A stretch of DNA of 32,012 nt from an uncultured Eubacteriales bacterium (GCA_934503195.1 CAKSVM010000032.1:1-32012), one strand, 5' to 3'; positions 22,988 through 30,994 are shown, counted from the stretch's first letter. Made by a program: numbers and translations. Notes: generated from the letters alone by a model not told the origin.

Positions 22988-25534
22988 ATGAAACGCACCG
23001 AATTCGAAGGACAGAACACAAACGAAATTTCCTTTCCGCTCGGCGGAATCGGCACCGGGTCTATAGGCCTTGCCGGAAACGGTCGCCTGATCGACTGGGA
23101 AATCTACGGAAAGGCAAACAAAGGCACGGTCAACGGCTGTACGCATTTCGCCGTCAAGGCCGCCAAGGCCGGAAAAACCACCGACGCGCGCGTCGTCTGC
23201 GGCGATGTTTACAAAGATCTCGCCGGGCAGACCGGAATGAACTTCGGACTCGGTCTCACAAACTGCTCGATGCAGGGCTTCCCGCATTTCAGAAGCTGCA
23301 AATTCACCGGGGAGTTTCCGATCGCGACGCTCGAATTTGACGATCCCGACTCGGCCATGAGCGTCAGGATGACGGCCTACAATCCCTTCATCCCGCATAA
23401 CTCCAAGGATTCGAGTCTCCCCGCCGCCTTCTTCGAGCTTGAGATAACGAACAAAACTACCGAAACGCTCGATTTCTCGGCCGCCGCGTCGGTAAAGAAT
23501 CCCGCGGACGACTCGGTGAACGAGTTCTCGGACGGAAAATTCAGCACGATCACCCTCGGAACGCCAGGAAAGAACGAGGGACTTTCGATCGCGACCGACA
23601 CCGACGACGTTTCGTATCAGGAATACTGGTACCGCGGCGGTTGGTTTGATCATCTCGAAACCTTCTGGCGTAACTTCACCGAGACGCCGCGCTTCATAAA
23701 CCGCCGCTACACCAAAGACGACGTCTCGTCGACTGTCGCGCGGCAGACAAAGAGCGATCACGCGACGCTCTGCGCGCACAAAACCCTCGCGCCCGGCGAG
23801 ACGATGAACGTCCGCTTCGTTCTTTCGTGGTACTATCCGATAAAGCCCGACCAGTGGGCGCAGGGCGGCGAAAAGCCCGTCGAGGTCAGAAACTACTATT
23901 CCTACCTTTTCGACTCGGCAAGGTCAGCCGCCGATTACTGCCTTGAAAACCGCGATCGGCTCTATTCCGCGACAAAACTCTGGCACGACGAACTCTTCGC
24001 CTCGACTCTGCCCGAGGAGGTTATCGAAGCGGTCAGCGCGACCTCGTCGGTGCTGAAGACCGAAACCTCGCTCCGTATCGGCGAAAAGGGCGATTTCTAC
24101 GGCTGGGAAGGCCTTTACGAACGCTACGGCTCCTGCCCCGGAACCTGCACGCATGTCTGGAACTACGCCTACGTGATGGCCTATCTCTTCCCCGACCTCG
24201 AACGCGGCCTCCGCGAGAACGATTATAAGTACAATCAGACCGAGGAGGGCGGAATGGTCTTCCGGACGCGCCTTCCGTTCGGCCGCGGAGGAAAGCCGAC
24301 ATCGGCTTGGTTCCGTCCCTGCGCCGACGGACAGTTCGGCGGAATAATCAAAGTTTACCGTGAATGGAAGCTTTCGGGCGACGACGAATGGATGAAAAAG
24401 CTCTGGCCGGGCGTCAAAAAGTCGCTTGAGTTCGCGTGGAGCGAAAAGAACGCCGACCGCTGGGACGCCGACTCTGACGGAGTGCTTGAAGGCCGTCAGC
24501 ATCACACACTCGACATGGAGCTTTTCGGCCCGTCGGGCTGGCTTGAGGGATTCTACCTCGGCGCGCTCAGGGCGGCATATGAGATGGCGTCCTTCGTCGG
24601 CGATCCCGAAGCCGGAAAATATAAGGATCTCTTCGAAAAGGGCAGAAAATGGACGGCCGAAAATCTCTTTAACGGCAAGCATTTCATCCAGAAAATCGAC
24701 CTTTCCGACAAATCGCTCGTCGAGAGCTTCGGCTCCGACGCGGTCGAAAAGTACTGGAACGACGAGGCTAAGGAGATCAAGTATCAGATCGGCGAGGGGA
24801 GCGAAATCGACCAGCTTCTCGCGCAGTGGCACGCCGACATCATCGGCCTTGGCGACCTCTTCGACAGGGATCAGGTGAAGACCGCGCTGTCCGGAATGTA
24901 TAAGCTAAACTTCAAGGAGAATATGCGCGGACACTACAACACCTTCCGGCTCTTCGCGATAAACGACGAATCGGGCGCGGTGATCTGCGAGTGGGACGAC
25001 GGCGCGAAAAAGCCCGCGATTCCGATCCCCTACGCGCAGGAGTCGATGCACGGCTTCGAATACGCCTTCGCGGGGCTTCTGATGAGCCGCGGATTCGTCG
25101 ACGAGGGGCTTCGGGTCGTGAAAGGCGTGCGCGACCGCTACCGCGGCTTCAACCGTAATCCGTGGAACGAGATCGAGTGCGGCTCAAACTACGCGCGGTC
25201 GATGGCCTCCTTCGCGCTGATTCCGATCCTCTCGGGCATGAAGGCCGACCTATCAAAGGGTGAACTGTCCTTCGCGCCGATTCTCCGCGGCGAAAACGGC
25301 GATTTCCGCTCGGTTTTCTCGGTCGGCTCAGCCTTCGGACGCGTGACGCTCGGAAGCGAGAATTCGCTCACTCTCTTCTCGGGCAGTCTCACGTTACGAA
25401 AGCTTTCGCTCCCGGCCGGTAAGATCAGCGCGGTGAAGGCCGACGGGCGCGGGATCGGCTTCCACGTCGAAGACGGCGCGATAATCTTCGACGAACCTCT
25501 GACGATAAGCGAAAAGCTCGAAATCCTCGCGTAA
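22988..25534 (+). CDS. Glycoside hydrolase of the GH116 type (beta-glucosidase/glucosylceramidase-like)
   Basis: An 848-residue protein resembling GH116 enzymes (GBA2/DUF608 type), retaining beta-glycosidases. The N-terminal beta-rich domain (~1-340) begins with FPLGGIGTGSIGL, the family's usual opening, and the (alpha/alpha)6 catalytic domain follows. The block HHTLDMELFGPSGW (505-518) holds candidate nucleophile Glu511. Asp660 in FAINDESG lies ~150 residues on, the spacing I recall between nucleophile and acid/base in GBA2; this assignment is inference. RNPWNEIECGSNYARSMAS near the end is also typical. No signal peptide is seen, so it acts inside the cell on imported glycosides. AAAGGAGA precedes the ATG. 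It sits 104 bases after the binding-protein gene and has its own promoter. Confidence 0.88.
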   Translation: MKRTEFEGQNTNEISFPLGGIGTGSIGLAGNGRLIDWEIYGKANKGTVNGCTHFAVKAAKAGKTTDARVVCGDVYKDLAGQTGMNFGLGLTNCSMQGFPHFRSCKFTGEFPIATLEFDDPDSAMSVRMTAYNPFIPHNSKDSSLPAAFFELEITNKTTETLDFSAAASVKNPADDSVNEFSDGKFSTITLGTPGKNEGLSIATDTDDVSYQEYWYRGGWFDHLETFWRNFTETPRFINRRYTKDDVSSTVARQTKSDHATLCAHKTLAPGETMNVRFVLSWYYPIKPDQWAQGGEKPVEVRNYYSYLFDSARSAADYCLENRDRLYSATKLWHDELFASTLPEEVIEAVSATSSVLKTETSLRIGEKGDFYGWEGLYERYGSCPGTCTHVWNYAYVMAYLFPDLERGLRENDYKYNQTEEGGMVFRTRLPFGRGGKPTSAWFRPCADGQFGGIIKVYREWKLSGDDEWMKKLWPGVKKSLEFAWSEKNADRWDADSDGVLEGRQHHTLDMELFGPSGWLEGFYLGALRAAYEMASFVGDPEAGKYKDLFEKGRKWTAENLFNGKHFIQKIDLSDKSLVESFGSDAVEKYWNDEAKEIKYQIGEGSEIDQLLAQWHADIIGLGDLFDRDQVKTALSGMYKLNFKENMRGHYNTFRLFAINDESGAVICEWDDGAKKPAIPIPYAQESMHGFEYAFAGLLMSRGFVDEGLRVVKGVRDRYRGFNRNPWNEIECGSNYARSMASFALIPILSGMKADLSKGELSFAPILRGENGDFRSVFSVGSAFGRVTLGSENSLTLFSGSLTLRKLSLPAGKISAVKADGRGIGFHVEDGAIIFDEPLTISEKLEILA

Positions 25535-25541
25535 AAAGAAA

Positions 25542-25574
25542 ATCCCGGCGGAAAAGCTCCGCCGGGATGATTTT
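25542..25574. terminator. Bidirectional terminator between GH116 and M23 genes
   Basis: ATCCCGGCGGA (25542-25552) pairs perfectly with TCCGCCGGGAT (25558-25568) around AAAGC. GATTTTATT follows on plus, and ATTTTCTTTTT follows on minus. It serves both convergent genes. Confidence 0.9.
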
Positions 25575-26349
25575 ATTCCTCGTCCGTGACGTATTCGCCT
25601 GCCGCCATATATTCGAGCGGGTCGGCGTACTTTCCGCCGATCTTCATCTCAAGGTGGAGATGCGGCTCCTCGGCAAGCTCGGTGAGCGAACTTGTCCCGA
25701 CCGAACCGATCGCCTGTCCCATCGCGACCTTCTCGCCGACCGAAACGAGGACTTCCTCGCCGAGATTCATATAGGTCGTGTAGATGTTGTCGCCGTGGTC
25801 GATCGTGACCGCGCGTCCCATCATCGGGTCGTCATAGACCTTGCAGACGATTCCGCTCGACGCCGCGAGAACCTCGCTTCCGACGCCCGCCGCGATATCG
25901 GTTCCGGGATGCGCGCGGTAGTCGCACATCGTCGCCGACCAGACCGGAATGTCGATCTCAAACGCCTTCGTGATGAAGCCGTTCACAGGCATGACGAAGT
26001 AATGATCGGCCGTCGAGAGCGGCTTTTCGTCGTCCTCGTTTGCCGGAAGTGCGCCGACCTCGACCGCGGGCTTCGTTTCGGGAGTCACCGACGCCGACTC
26101 TGCCGTCGACTCAGGCTTGCCGTCAGTTGTTTCGGGAGTCTTCGTGGTGTCAGTATCCTTGATGTTCCCCGATGGGGTTCCGGCGGGAGAGGTCGAATCG
26201 CTCGAAACGGCGGGATCGGGAGTCTTGTCCTCCCCGCGCCGCTTCGAGGCGACGGTGTAGACCGAGACGAATACCATCGCCGCGAGCATCGCCGCCAGCA
26301 GAAGGTAGATCACGGTATTGATTGATTTCTTTCCGAATTTGTTTTCCAT
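25573..26349 (-). CDS. Membrane-anchored M23-family peptidoglycan peptidase
   Basis: A 258-residue protein with one N-terminal transmembrane helix (~11-35, TVIYLLLAAMLAAMVFVSV), an extracytoplasmic Ser/Thr/Pro-rich linker (~36-105), and an M23 LytM-type domain (~115-250). Zinc-site motifs are intact: HPGTDIAA (HxxxD) and HLHLEM (HxH), with GSEVLAASSG before them. The layout is like SpoIIQ/LytM proteins that cut or bind cell-wall crosslinks; a sporulation role would be speculation. The ribosome site AAAGG lies 13 bases before the ATG. A TATAAT on the minus strand at 26435-26430 has no clear -35 partner. Confidence 0.88.
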   Translation of the reverse strand: MENKFGKKSINTVIYLLLAAMLAAMVFVSVYTVASKRRGEDKTPDPAVSSDSTSPAGTPSGNIKDTDTTKTPETTDGKPESTAESASVTPETKPAVEVGALPANEDDEKPLSTADHYFVMPVNGFITKAFEIDIPVWSATMCDYRAHPGTDIAAGVGSEVLAASSGIVCKVYDDPMMGRAVTIDHGDNIYTTYMNLGEEVLVSVGEKVAMGQAIGSVGTSSLTELAEEPHLHLEMKIGGKYADPLEYMAAGEYVTDEE

Positions 26350-26439
26350 GTATAATTACCAGCCTTTCATAGATCCGGGAGAACTCCGTTTTTCCCCGGC
26401 TTGTCAGTATTCTTGACAGAAATTCCGGTATTATACACG

Positions 26440-26468
26440 AAAGGATCCCATTCCGGGATCCTTTTTTA
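26440..26468. terminator. Terminator hairpin after the ABC-2 operon
   Basis: AAAGGATCCC (26440-26449) pairs perfectly with GGGATCCTTT (26455-26464), with the longer T run on the plus strand and a short TTT on minus. It lies seven bases beyond the permease stop codon, so it most likely ends the minus-strand operon. Confidence 0.75.
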
Positions 26469-26470
26469 AG

Positions 26471-27298
26471 CTATTGAAGATTAACCGCCCTGCGCATTAT
26501 GATGTCAGTGAAGAGCCACAGTACGGCCGCGAAGAGCGCGGTGAGGATAATCCAGACGATGAACGAAATCTGAACCTCAAAGCTTGTCATATTGTCGAGA
26601 ACCTGTCCGGCGGCGAACATCCGCATGATTCCGGTCGCCTTGGCCGAAATCCCCATGATCAGCGAGTAGACCGTCACGACCGTCTTTGACGCGACGTTGA
26701 CGCAGAGATAACCGAGTACCGAGCCGAGAAGCCTGTGTCCGGTGAAGAACTGTCCGATCGAGACCGACGCGTAGAATACGAGAATCGACTTTGCCAGCGC
26801 GACGAGGAGGTAGAGTATCGCCTCGGCGACCGCGGCTCCGATCGGAATTCCGGTGTAGTGGACAATCTGGTCTACGAAGATGAAGAAGTAGCCGAAGACC
26901 GCCTCGATCATGTCGAAGAACTCGGGCGCGAACTGAATCAGCACCGAGATTCCGAGAACCAGAAGCGTTCCGATCACCAGCACCGCGCCGCAGATCAGCT
27001 TTGTGGTGATGATTGAGCCGCGCTTTACCGGGAGAGTCAGCGTGAGATAGCCCTCATCGCCGTAGACATTCGTATAGAACCGACGGATGATGACGACGTA
27101 AACGATCACGACCGACGCGACCGCAAGAAGTCCGAAAAAGGTCGTCGTCACGGCCATCGGCAGGACGAAGATGTCAAGCGAGTCGCAAAGGAAACGGAAA
27201 AGCGTCGAAAGCCCCGAAAATACGACCAGTCCGAGCCATACGAGCAGGACGAGGGGCGACGTCGCGCGGAATTCGTGTTTTAGTAATTTGAGAAACAT
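26471..27298 (-). CDS. ABC-2 type transporter permease
   Basis: A 275-residue integral membrane protein with six or seven hydrophobic helices. It opens MFLKLLKHEFRATSPLVLLVWLG, and the GYLTLTLPVKRGSIITTKL segment is the typical cytoplasmic coupling region of ABC-2 permeases. It lies 23 bases after the ATPase gene with a GGAGG site, so the two form one exporter or membrane-associated ABC system like YtrB/YtrC-type pairs. The cargo is unknown. With a single permease gene, a homodimer is likely. Confidence 0.9.
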   Translation of the reverse strand: MFLKLLKHEFRATSPLVLLVWLGLVVFSGLSTLFRFLCDSLDIFVLPMAVTTTFFGLLAVASVVIVYVVIIRRFYTNVYGDEGYLTLTLPVKRGSIITTKLICGAVLVIGTLLVLGISVLIQFAPEFFDMIEAVFGYFFIFVDQIVHYTGIPIGAAVAEAILYLLVALAKSILVFYASVSIGQFFTGHRLLGSVLGYLCVNVASKTVVTVYSLIMGISAKATGIMRMFAAGQVLDNMTSFEVQISFIVWIILTALFAAVLWLFTDIIMRRAVNLQ

Positions 27299-27321
27299 AT
27301 GAAAATCCTCCGTCAGGTTCG

Positions 27322-28230
27322 TCAGGTTCTGTAAAGCTCGCGGAAAAGCTCATCGACCGTCTTGCCGTGCTTTTCGCGGATCGATCTTACCGACGCGCAG
27401 AGCGCGGCCTTGCCCTCCGAGAGGAAGATCACGTCGTCAAGCACGCGTTCGACATCTGAAATAAGATGCGTCGAGATCAGGATCGAGCCGTTGTCGCTGT
27501 AGCTTGTGAGGATCGTTTCGAGTATGTAATCGCGCGCGGCGGGGTCGACTCCGCCGATCGGCTCGTCAAGGACGTAAAGCTCGGCGGCGCGGCTCATCGT
27601 GAGAATCAGCTGAACCTTTTCGCGGTTTCCCTTCGAGAGCGTCCGGAGACGCGCCTTCGGGTCGAGCTTCAGTCTTCCGATCATCTCGTTTGCCTTCAGG
27701 CGGTCAAAATCGCGGTAGAAGTCGTTAAAGAAGTCGACGACATCGGTCACGCGGCTCGCGAGCGGAAGCGAATTGCGCTCGGGGAGATACGACACAACGG
27801 CGGCGGTTTCGGGCGACGGCCGCTCTCCGTTTATCAGGACCTCGCCGGACGAGGGGGTCAAAAGGCCGTTTATAAGCTTTATAATCGTCGTCTTGCCGCT
27901 TCCGTTGGGACCAAGGAGTCCGATGATTCCTCCGCGTCCGAGCGTGAATGAGAGTCCGTCGAGAACCTTCTTCGAGCCGTAACGCTTTGAAACCTCGCGA
28001 AATTCGAGAAGCGGCGGCTCGGCGTCAGCGTCGGCAAAGGCGTCAGAATCGCCGGAAGCGTCGCGTGGAGGAGCCGGAATTTCGGGCTGAGACGTCGCCT
28101 CGGTCACGGTCTCTTCTGTAGCGGCTTCCCGCGCGGGCGGAGTCTGGGTTCCGGTCTGGGCTTCAGGAGCCGCGATACCGTTCTGAGAATCTTCCGGCGG
28201 AAGGGATTCCGGAGTCAGATTGTCGTTCAT
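27322..28230 (-). CDS. ABC transporter ATPase with acidic Pro-rich N-terminal tail
   Basis: A 302-residue ATPase that drives the adjacent permease. The ABC domain (~73-290) has Walker A GPNGSGKTT, the signature variant LSKGNREK, Walker B LYVLDEPIGG and the switch His in ISTHL. Before it lie about 70 residues rich in Pro, Glu, Thr and Ala (for example TQTPPAREAATEETV), which are not part of the family domain. The ATG at 28230 is seven bases after GAAAGGA; an ATG two codons earlier touches that site. A terminator-like hairpin stands 16 bases before the start codon, with no room for a separate promoter. Confidence 0.9.
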   Translation of the reverse strand: MNDNLTPESLPPEDSQNGIAAPEAQTGTQTPPAREAATEETVTEATSQPEIPAPPRDASGDSDAFADADAEPPLLEFREVSKRYGSKKVLDGLSFTLGRGGIIGLLGPNGSGKTTIIKLINGLLTPSSGEVLINGERPSPETAAVVSYLPERNSLPLASRVTDVVDFFNDFYRDFDRLKANEMIGRLKLDPKARLRTLSKGNREKVQLILTMSRAAELYVLDEPIGGVDPAARDYILETILTSYSDNGSILISTHLISDVERVLDDVIFLSEGKAALCASVRSIREKHGKTVDELFRELYRT

Positions 28231-28245
28231 AAGCATTCCTTTCGT

Positions 28246-28274
28246 AAAAACGCGGGAGCGAAAACGCCCCCGCG
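28246..28274 (-). terminator. Terminator or attenuator before the ABC ATPase gene
   Basis: On the minus strand CGCGGGGGCG (28274-28265) pairs with CGCTCCCGCG (28260-28251) around TTTT, followed by TTTTT. It follows the small unknown gene's stop by 12 bases and ends just before the ATPase ribosome site. Confidence 0.85.
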
Positions 28275-28286
28275 GGATTTCTTTTA

Positions 28287-28610
28287 TTATGAGATGGCAG
28301 CCAGCTTTACAAGGCTCACCGGCTTTCCGATGTAACCGTTCAGCGTCGCGAAAAACTGCGGTGAGATGAGGGTTATCCGGTACTTTCCGTTTTTCATGCG
28401 GTCGACTCCCTCGACGTTGTAGCGTACGCCGCCGCAGAGGATCTGGACGTATGTAGACTTGTTGAACATACTCTTGCTCGCGCGGAGCTTTCGTATGAGT
28501 GCTTCATCGAGAACAATGTTATCGATGTCAATGACTTCTGAATTGATCTTGTTCGGTCGTTTTGTCATTTCCGAGATGGTCAGGACGTTATGCGGAACAG
28601 TAGTTTTCAT
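28287..28610 (-). CDS. Small protein of unknown function
   Basis: A 107-residue, basic, mostly soluble protein that I do not recognise. It has no signal peptide or membrane helix. The middle (IDIDNIVLDEALIRKLRAS) looks helical, and the rest (YVQILCGGVRYNVEGVDRM, YRITLISPQF) looks like beta strands. ATG at 28610 was chosen because AAAGG at 28628-28624 is too close to an ATG at 28622; even so the gap is 13 bases, and the start is uncertain. It has a strong promoter and a leader of about 150 nt. Codon use is like the neighbours. It precedes the ABC ATPase gene across a terminator-like hairpin. Confidence 0.65.
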   Translation of the reverse strand: MKTTVPHNVLTISEMTKRPNKINSEVIDIDNIVLDEALIRKLRASKSMFNKSTYVQILCGGVRYNVEGVDRMKNGKYRITLISPQFFATLNGYIGKPVSLVKLAAIS

Positions 28611-28765
28611 ACACCGTGCCATACCTTTCACAGTTGTGATACACACCGGGCAGAATATGCGATTGTCAAAACAAAAATCAGAGTCCGGCGGATATCGGGT
28701 TCGGACACCGCGCGTAAAGTCATACGCGGCACAGACAATACAAACGTATTCTCATATGCAAGATA

Positions 28766-28794
28766 ATTATACCACAATGAGCCTCGTTTGTCAA
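28766..28794 (-). promoter_or_regulatory. Promoter of the small unknown gene
   Basis: Minus-strand TTGACA (28794-28789), 17 bp ending in TGTGG, TATAAT (28771-28766). The ~150-nt leader holds one hairpin, CGCGTA with TACGCG around 28700-28730, and no open frame I would support. Confidence 0.88.
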
Positions 28795-28849
28795 TAGAAA
28801 TAACGCGATTTTACAAAACATCGCAAATCAGTTCAATTTTGGCAAGAGA

Positions 28850-28874
28850 AAAGCTCCGTTAAAAACGGAGCTTT
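28850..28874 (-). terminator. Terminator after the lipoprotein gene
   Basis: AAAGCTCCGTT (28850-28860) pairs with AACGGAGCTTT (28864-28874). On the minus strand it is followed by TTTTCTC, four bases beyond the lipoprotein stop. Confidence 0.88.
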
Positions 28875-28877
28875 GGT

Positions 28878-29555
28878 TCAGCTGTTTATTGCCGTCTGGC
28901 AAAAGCTTACGACGGTCTGGGTCGCGCCGTCAAAGGTCGCGTCGTAGGTGAATTCCGAAACAAGCGTGCGGACAACGCCCTCGGCGTCAACATAATAGTT
29001 GTACTTGACCGACTTGCACTTCTTCGCGACGCCGTCAGAATCCGAGTCGAACTTCGACGCGTAATCCTTTGTCATCGTGAAGGTGTACAGAATCTGCTCG
29101 CCGCCGTTTATCGCCTCGACGCTGTCGACGTCGGCGACCTCATAGTCGACGACAAAGGCCGCGAAAATGTCGGGAGCCTCGGACTCGTCGACGACAACGC
29201 CGTCGCGTGTGACGATCGTCCTGCCGTCCTCGTGGTTGGCGTCAAACGACTTAGTCTCGCCGGACGACGCGAAGGTTTCGGTCTCGGTGAAGTCATATTC
29301 GAGTTCGTCGCCGCGGATGAACTTCGCGTAGGACTCGGTGACGCTGCTTATTAAATTTTCGCCCGCTTCCTTTTCGGTCTTGAAGGTGGCGTAAACCAGA
29401 ATCTCTCCAGACGCGAGCGAACGCGCCTTTTCGACTCCGGCCTTCGCGGCCTCAAGATTTTCGGCAATTTTCGCCTCGCTGCGGCAGCCGAACAAAGTCG
29501 CCGGGATGAGACAGAGAGCCAGTCCGAGCGCGGCGATTTTACTCTTCATTTTCAT
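28878..29555 (-). CDS. Predicted lipoprotein of unknown function
   Basis: A 225-residue secreted lipoprotein. The signal peptide (MKMKSKIAALGLALCLIPAT) leads to a good lipobox LFGC with Cys24. The mature part starts with a helical segment (IAENLEAAKAGVEKARSLA) and continues as an acidic beta-rich domain (EILVYATFKTE, EYDFTETETFASSGETKSF, VSEFTYDATFDG), resembling LppX/LolA-like or DUF-type lipoproteins in general look only. GGAGAAC precedes the ATG at 29555. It lies 70 bases after the TIM-barrel gene with only a hairpin between and no clear promoter, so co-transcription is likely. Function unknown. Confidence 0.8.
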   Translation of the reverse strand: MKMKSKIAALGLALCLIPATLFGCRSEAKIAENLEAAKAGVEKARSLASGEILVYATFKTEKEAGENLISSVTESYAKFIRGDELEYDFTETETFASSGETKSFDANHEDGRTIVTRDGVVVDESEAPDIFAAFVVDYEVADVDSVEAINGGEQILYTFTMTKDYASKFDSDSDGVAKKCKSVKYNYYVDAEGVVRTLVSEFTYDATFDGATQTVVSFCQTAINS

Positions 29556-29589
29556 ATGTTCTCCAAATCGTAAATGTATTTTTGTCATA

Positions 29590-29614
29590 CCGCGGGCAGT
29601 GAAAGCCGCCGCGG
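29590..29614 (-). repeat. GC-rich hairpin after the TIM-barrel gene
   Basis: CCGCGG arms (29590-29595/29609-29614) begin 11 bases after the stop codon. On the minus strand the loop contains TTCAC. No T run follows. It is closely similar to the hairpin at 30995-31020 after pgi. Confidence 0.6.
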
Positions 29615-29625
29615 AGCCGATGCTG

Positions 29626-30315
29626 TCAGCCCTGCGTCTTTTCGAGTTCGCGGGAACGGCTCGCCTTTTCGGCGAAGAGATTTCCGCTGGTCGGCGGCGT
29701 GTAGGTAATCGCGTTTGCCCCGGCCTCGATCGTCTCGTTTATCGTCCGGTCTGTGGGACCTCCGGTCGCGATTATCGGGACGTAAGGGTATTCCGAGCGG
29801 ATCATTCTGATGATCGCGGGGGTTTTGTCCGCGCCCGAGACGTTGAGGATCGACGCTCCCGCCTCAAGACGCGCCTTGAAGTCGGTGTTTTCCGAGATGA
29901 CGGTCAGGATGACCGGAATGTCGATCGCCGTGGCGATCTCGTGAACGGCCTCGTTCGAGATGTTCGCGCTGACGACGACGCCCTGCGCGCCCTGATACTC
30001 GGCGTGCTTGGCCAGATTGACGACGCGCTTGATTCCGCCCGCGCCGACTCCCGATCCGATTCCGCAGAACACCGGCACATCGGCGACCGAGATGACCGCC
30101 TGCGTGATTATCGGCTGCGGCAGGAAGGGATAGACCGCGATGACCGCGTCGGCGTTGTTGTTGCGGATCGCGGCGACGTCGGTCGTGAAGATGAAGGATT
30201 TCAGAACGCGTCCGTTGATTCTGACTCCGCTCGCCCCGCCGATCGCGTCGGGAAGCTGGATTATCGATTTTTTAAGGTGTCCCCGCACTTCGGGGATATA
30301 GATCTCTCCGCTCAA
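29626..30315 (-). CDS. TIM-barrel protein of unknown function
   Basis: A 229-residue protein with a repeating beta-strand/helix pattern and glycine-rich strand ends typical of phosphate-binding (beta/alpha)8 barrels: VFCGIGSGVGAGG, GAQGVVVSANIS, IPVILTVISEN, AGASILNVSGADK, VPIIATGGPTDRT and AGANAITYTPPTS. The last two blocks resemble the phosphate site of KDPG-aldolase and nitronate-monooxygenase relatives, but no catalytic residue set is clear. The start is TTG at 30315, supported by AAAGGAG seven bases before it. It follows the small P-loop gene by 111 bases; a possible GAAACGCC/GGCGTTTTC hairpin lies between. Confidence 0.75.
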   Translation of the reverse strand: MSGEIYIPEVRGHLKKSIIQLPDAIGGASGVRINGRVLKSFIFTTDVAAIRNNNADAVIAVYPFLPQPIITQAVISVADVPVFCGIGSGVGAGGIKRVVNLAKHAEYQGAQGVVVSANISNEAVHEIATAIDIPVILTVISENTDFKARLEAGASILNVSGADKTPAIIRMIRSEYPYVPIIATGGPTDRTINETIEAGANAITYTPPTSGNLFAEKASRSRELEKTQG

Positions 30316-30426
30316 GCGAAGTCTCCTTTCATAGCGTCAGGGTATGAAAACGCCAAAACCATACCGAAAACGACAAGGGCGTTTCCGGCAGGGCATGGAT
30401 TTGCTTTTATGTAGTGCTGTCCGAAA

Positions 30427-30834
30427 TCAGAGATAACGCTTGATGACCTCGGTGGCCTTCTCGACGGGGAGCGAGGCGGTCATCGTGCATTTGATCTCAT
30501 ACTTCTCGGTGAGTTCGTCGATTTCGGCGGCGAACTTGTCGAAGCTTACGATATCGTTCTCGCAGATCTTGAGAGCCGAGTCGACGAAGATATCTGTGAC
30601 GTCGTGGTTGCTTGCGATGATACCGGCGATGAAGCCGAAGAGCGACTGAGCGTCGCAGATAGCGTACTGATCGGTGTCGATGAGACGCGCGGTGTGCTTT
30701 ATGTCATAGGTGAGCTTGGTACCCTTCTCGATGCAGACGACCGAGCCTTTGGACTGAGCCGCGGTGGTGTTGACGAGTTCGATGAGCTGCTTGGTTTTGC
30801 CGGTTCCCTTCACGCCGATGATGAGCTTTAACAT
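30427..30834 (-). CDS. Small P-loop NTP-binding protein
   Basis: A 135-residue protein starting directly with a beta strand and a Walker A loop, LIIGVKGTGKTKQL (residues ~4-17). A second strand ends SVVCIEKGTKL, and DIFVDSALKI could be a Walker-B-like strand with one acidic residue. It is too short for a full motor or AAA domain and has no recognised partner domain. AGGAGG stands before the ATG and a clear promoter further up. I recall such small P-loop proteins as conserved hypotheticals in Clostridia; no activity can be assigned. Confidence 0.8.
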   Translation of the reverse strand: MLKLIIGVKGTGKTKQLIELVNTTAAQSKGSVVCIEKGTKLTYDIKHTARLIDTDQYAICDAQSLFGFIAGIIASNHDVTDIFVDSALKICENDIVSFDKFAAEIDELTEKYEIKCTMTASLPVEKATEVIKRYL

Positions 30835-30879
30835 ATTTGTTATCCTCCTGAAAAATAATGGGGTTTTGCCTGTACTTAT

Positions 30880-30908
30880 ATTTTACACTAAATCGCGGAA
30901 AATTTCAA
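30880..30908 (-). promoter_or_regulatory. Promoter of the small P-loop gene
   Basis: Minus-strand TTGAAA (30908-30903), 17 bp ending in AGTG, TAAAAT (30885-30880). Confidence 0.8.
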
Positions 30909-30983
30909 GGGGTTTTCTGAACATTTCTCATGATTTCGAAAAGTTTTTACAACTTGTACAAAACCGTTCGTTTATTTAGTGTA
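30884..30983. repeat. Separated 10-bp inverted repeat at the P-loop gene promoter
   Basis: TACACTAAAT (30884-30893) overlaps the -10 region, and its exact reverse complement ATTTAGTGTA is at 30974-30983, 90 bp away centre to centre. No other signal is seen between 30909 and 30973. Confidence 0.5.
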
Positions 30984-30994
30984 CTTTGCCTATT

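Noticed and set aside
26413..26435. TTGACA followed by TATTATA as a plus-strand promoter
   Set aside because: Spacing is about 10 bp and no gene follows on the plus strand.
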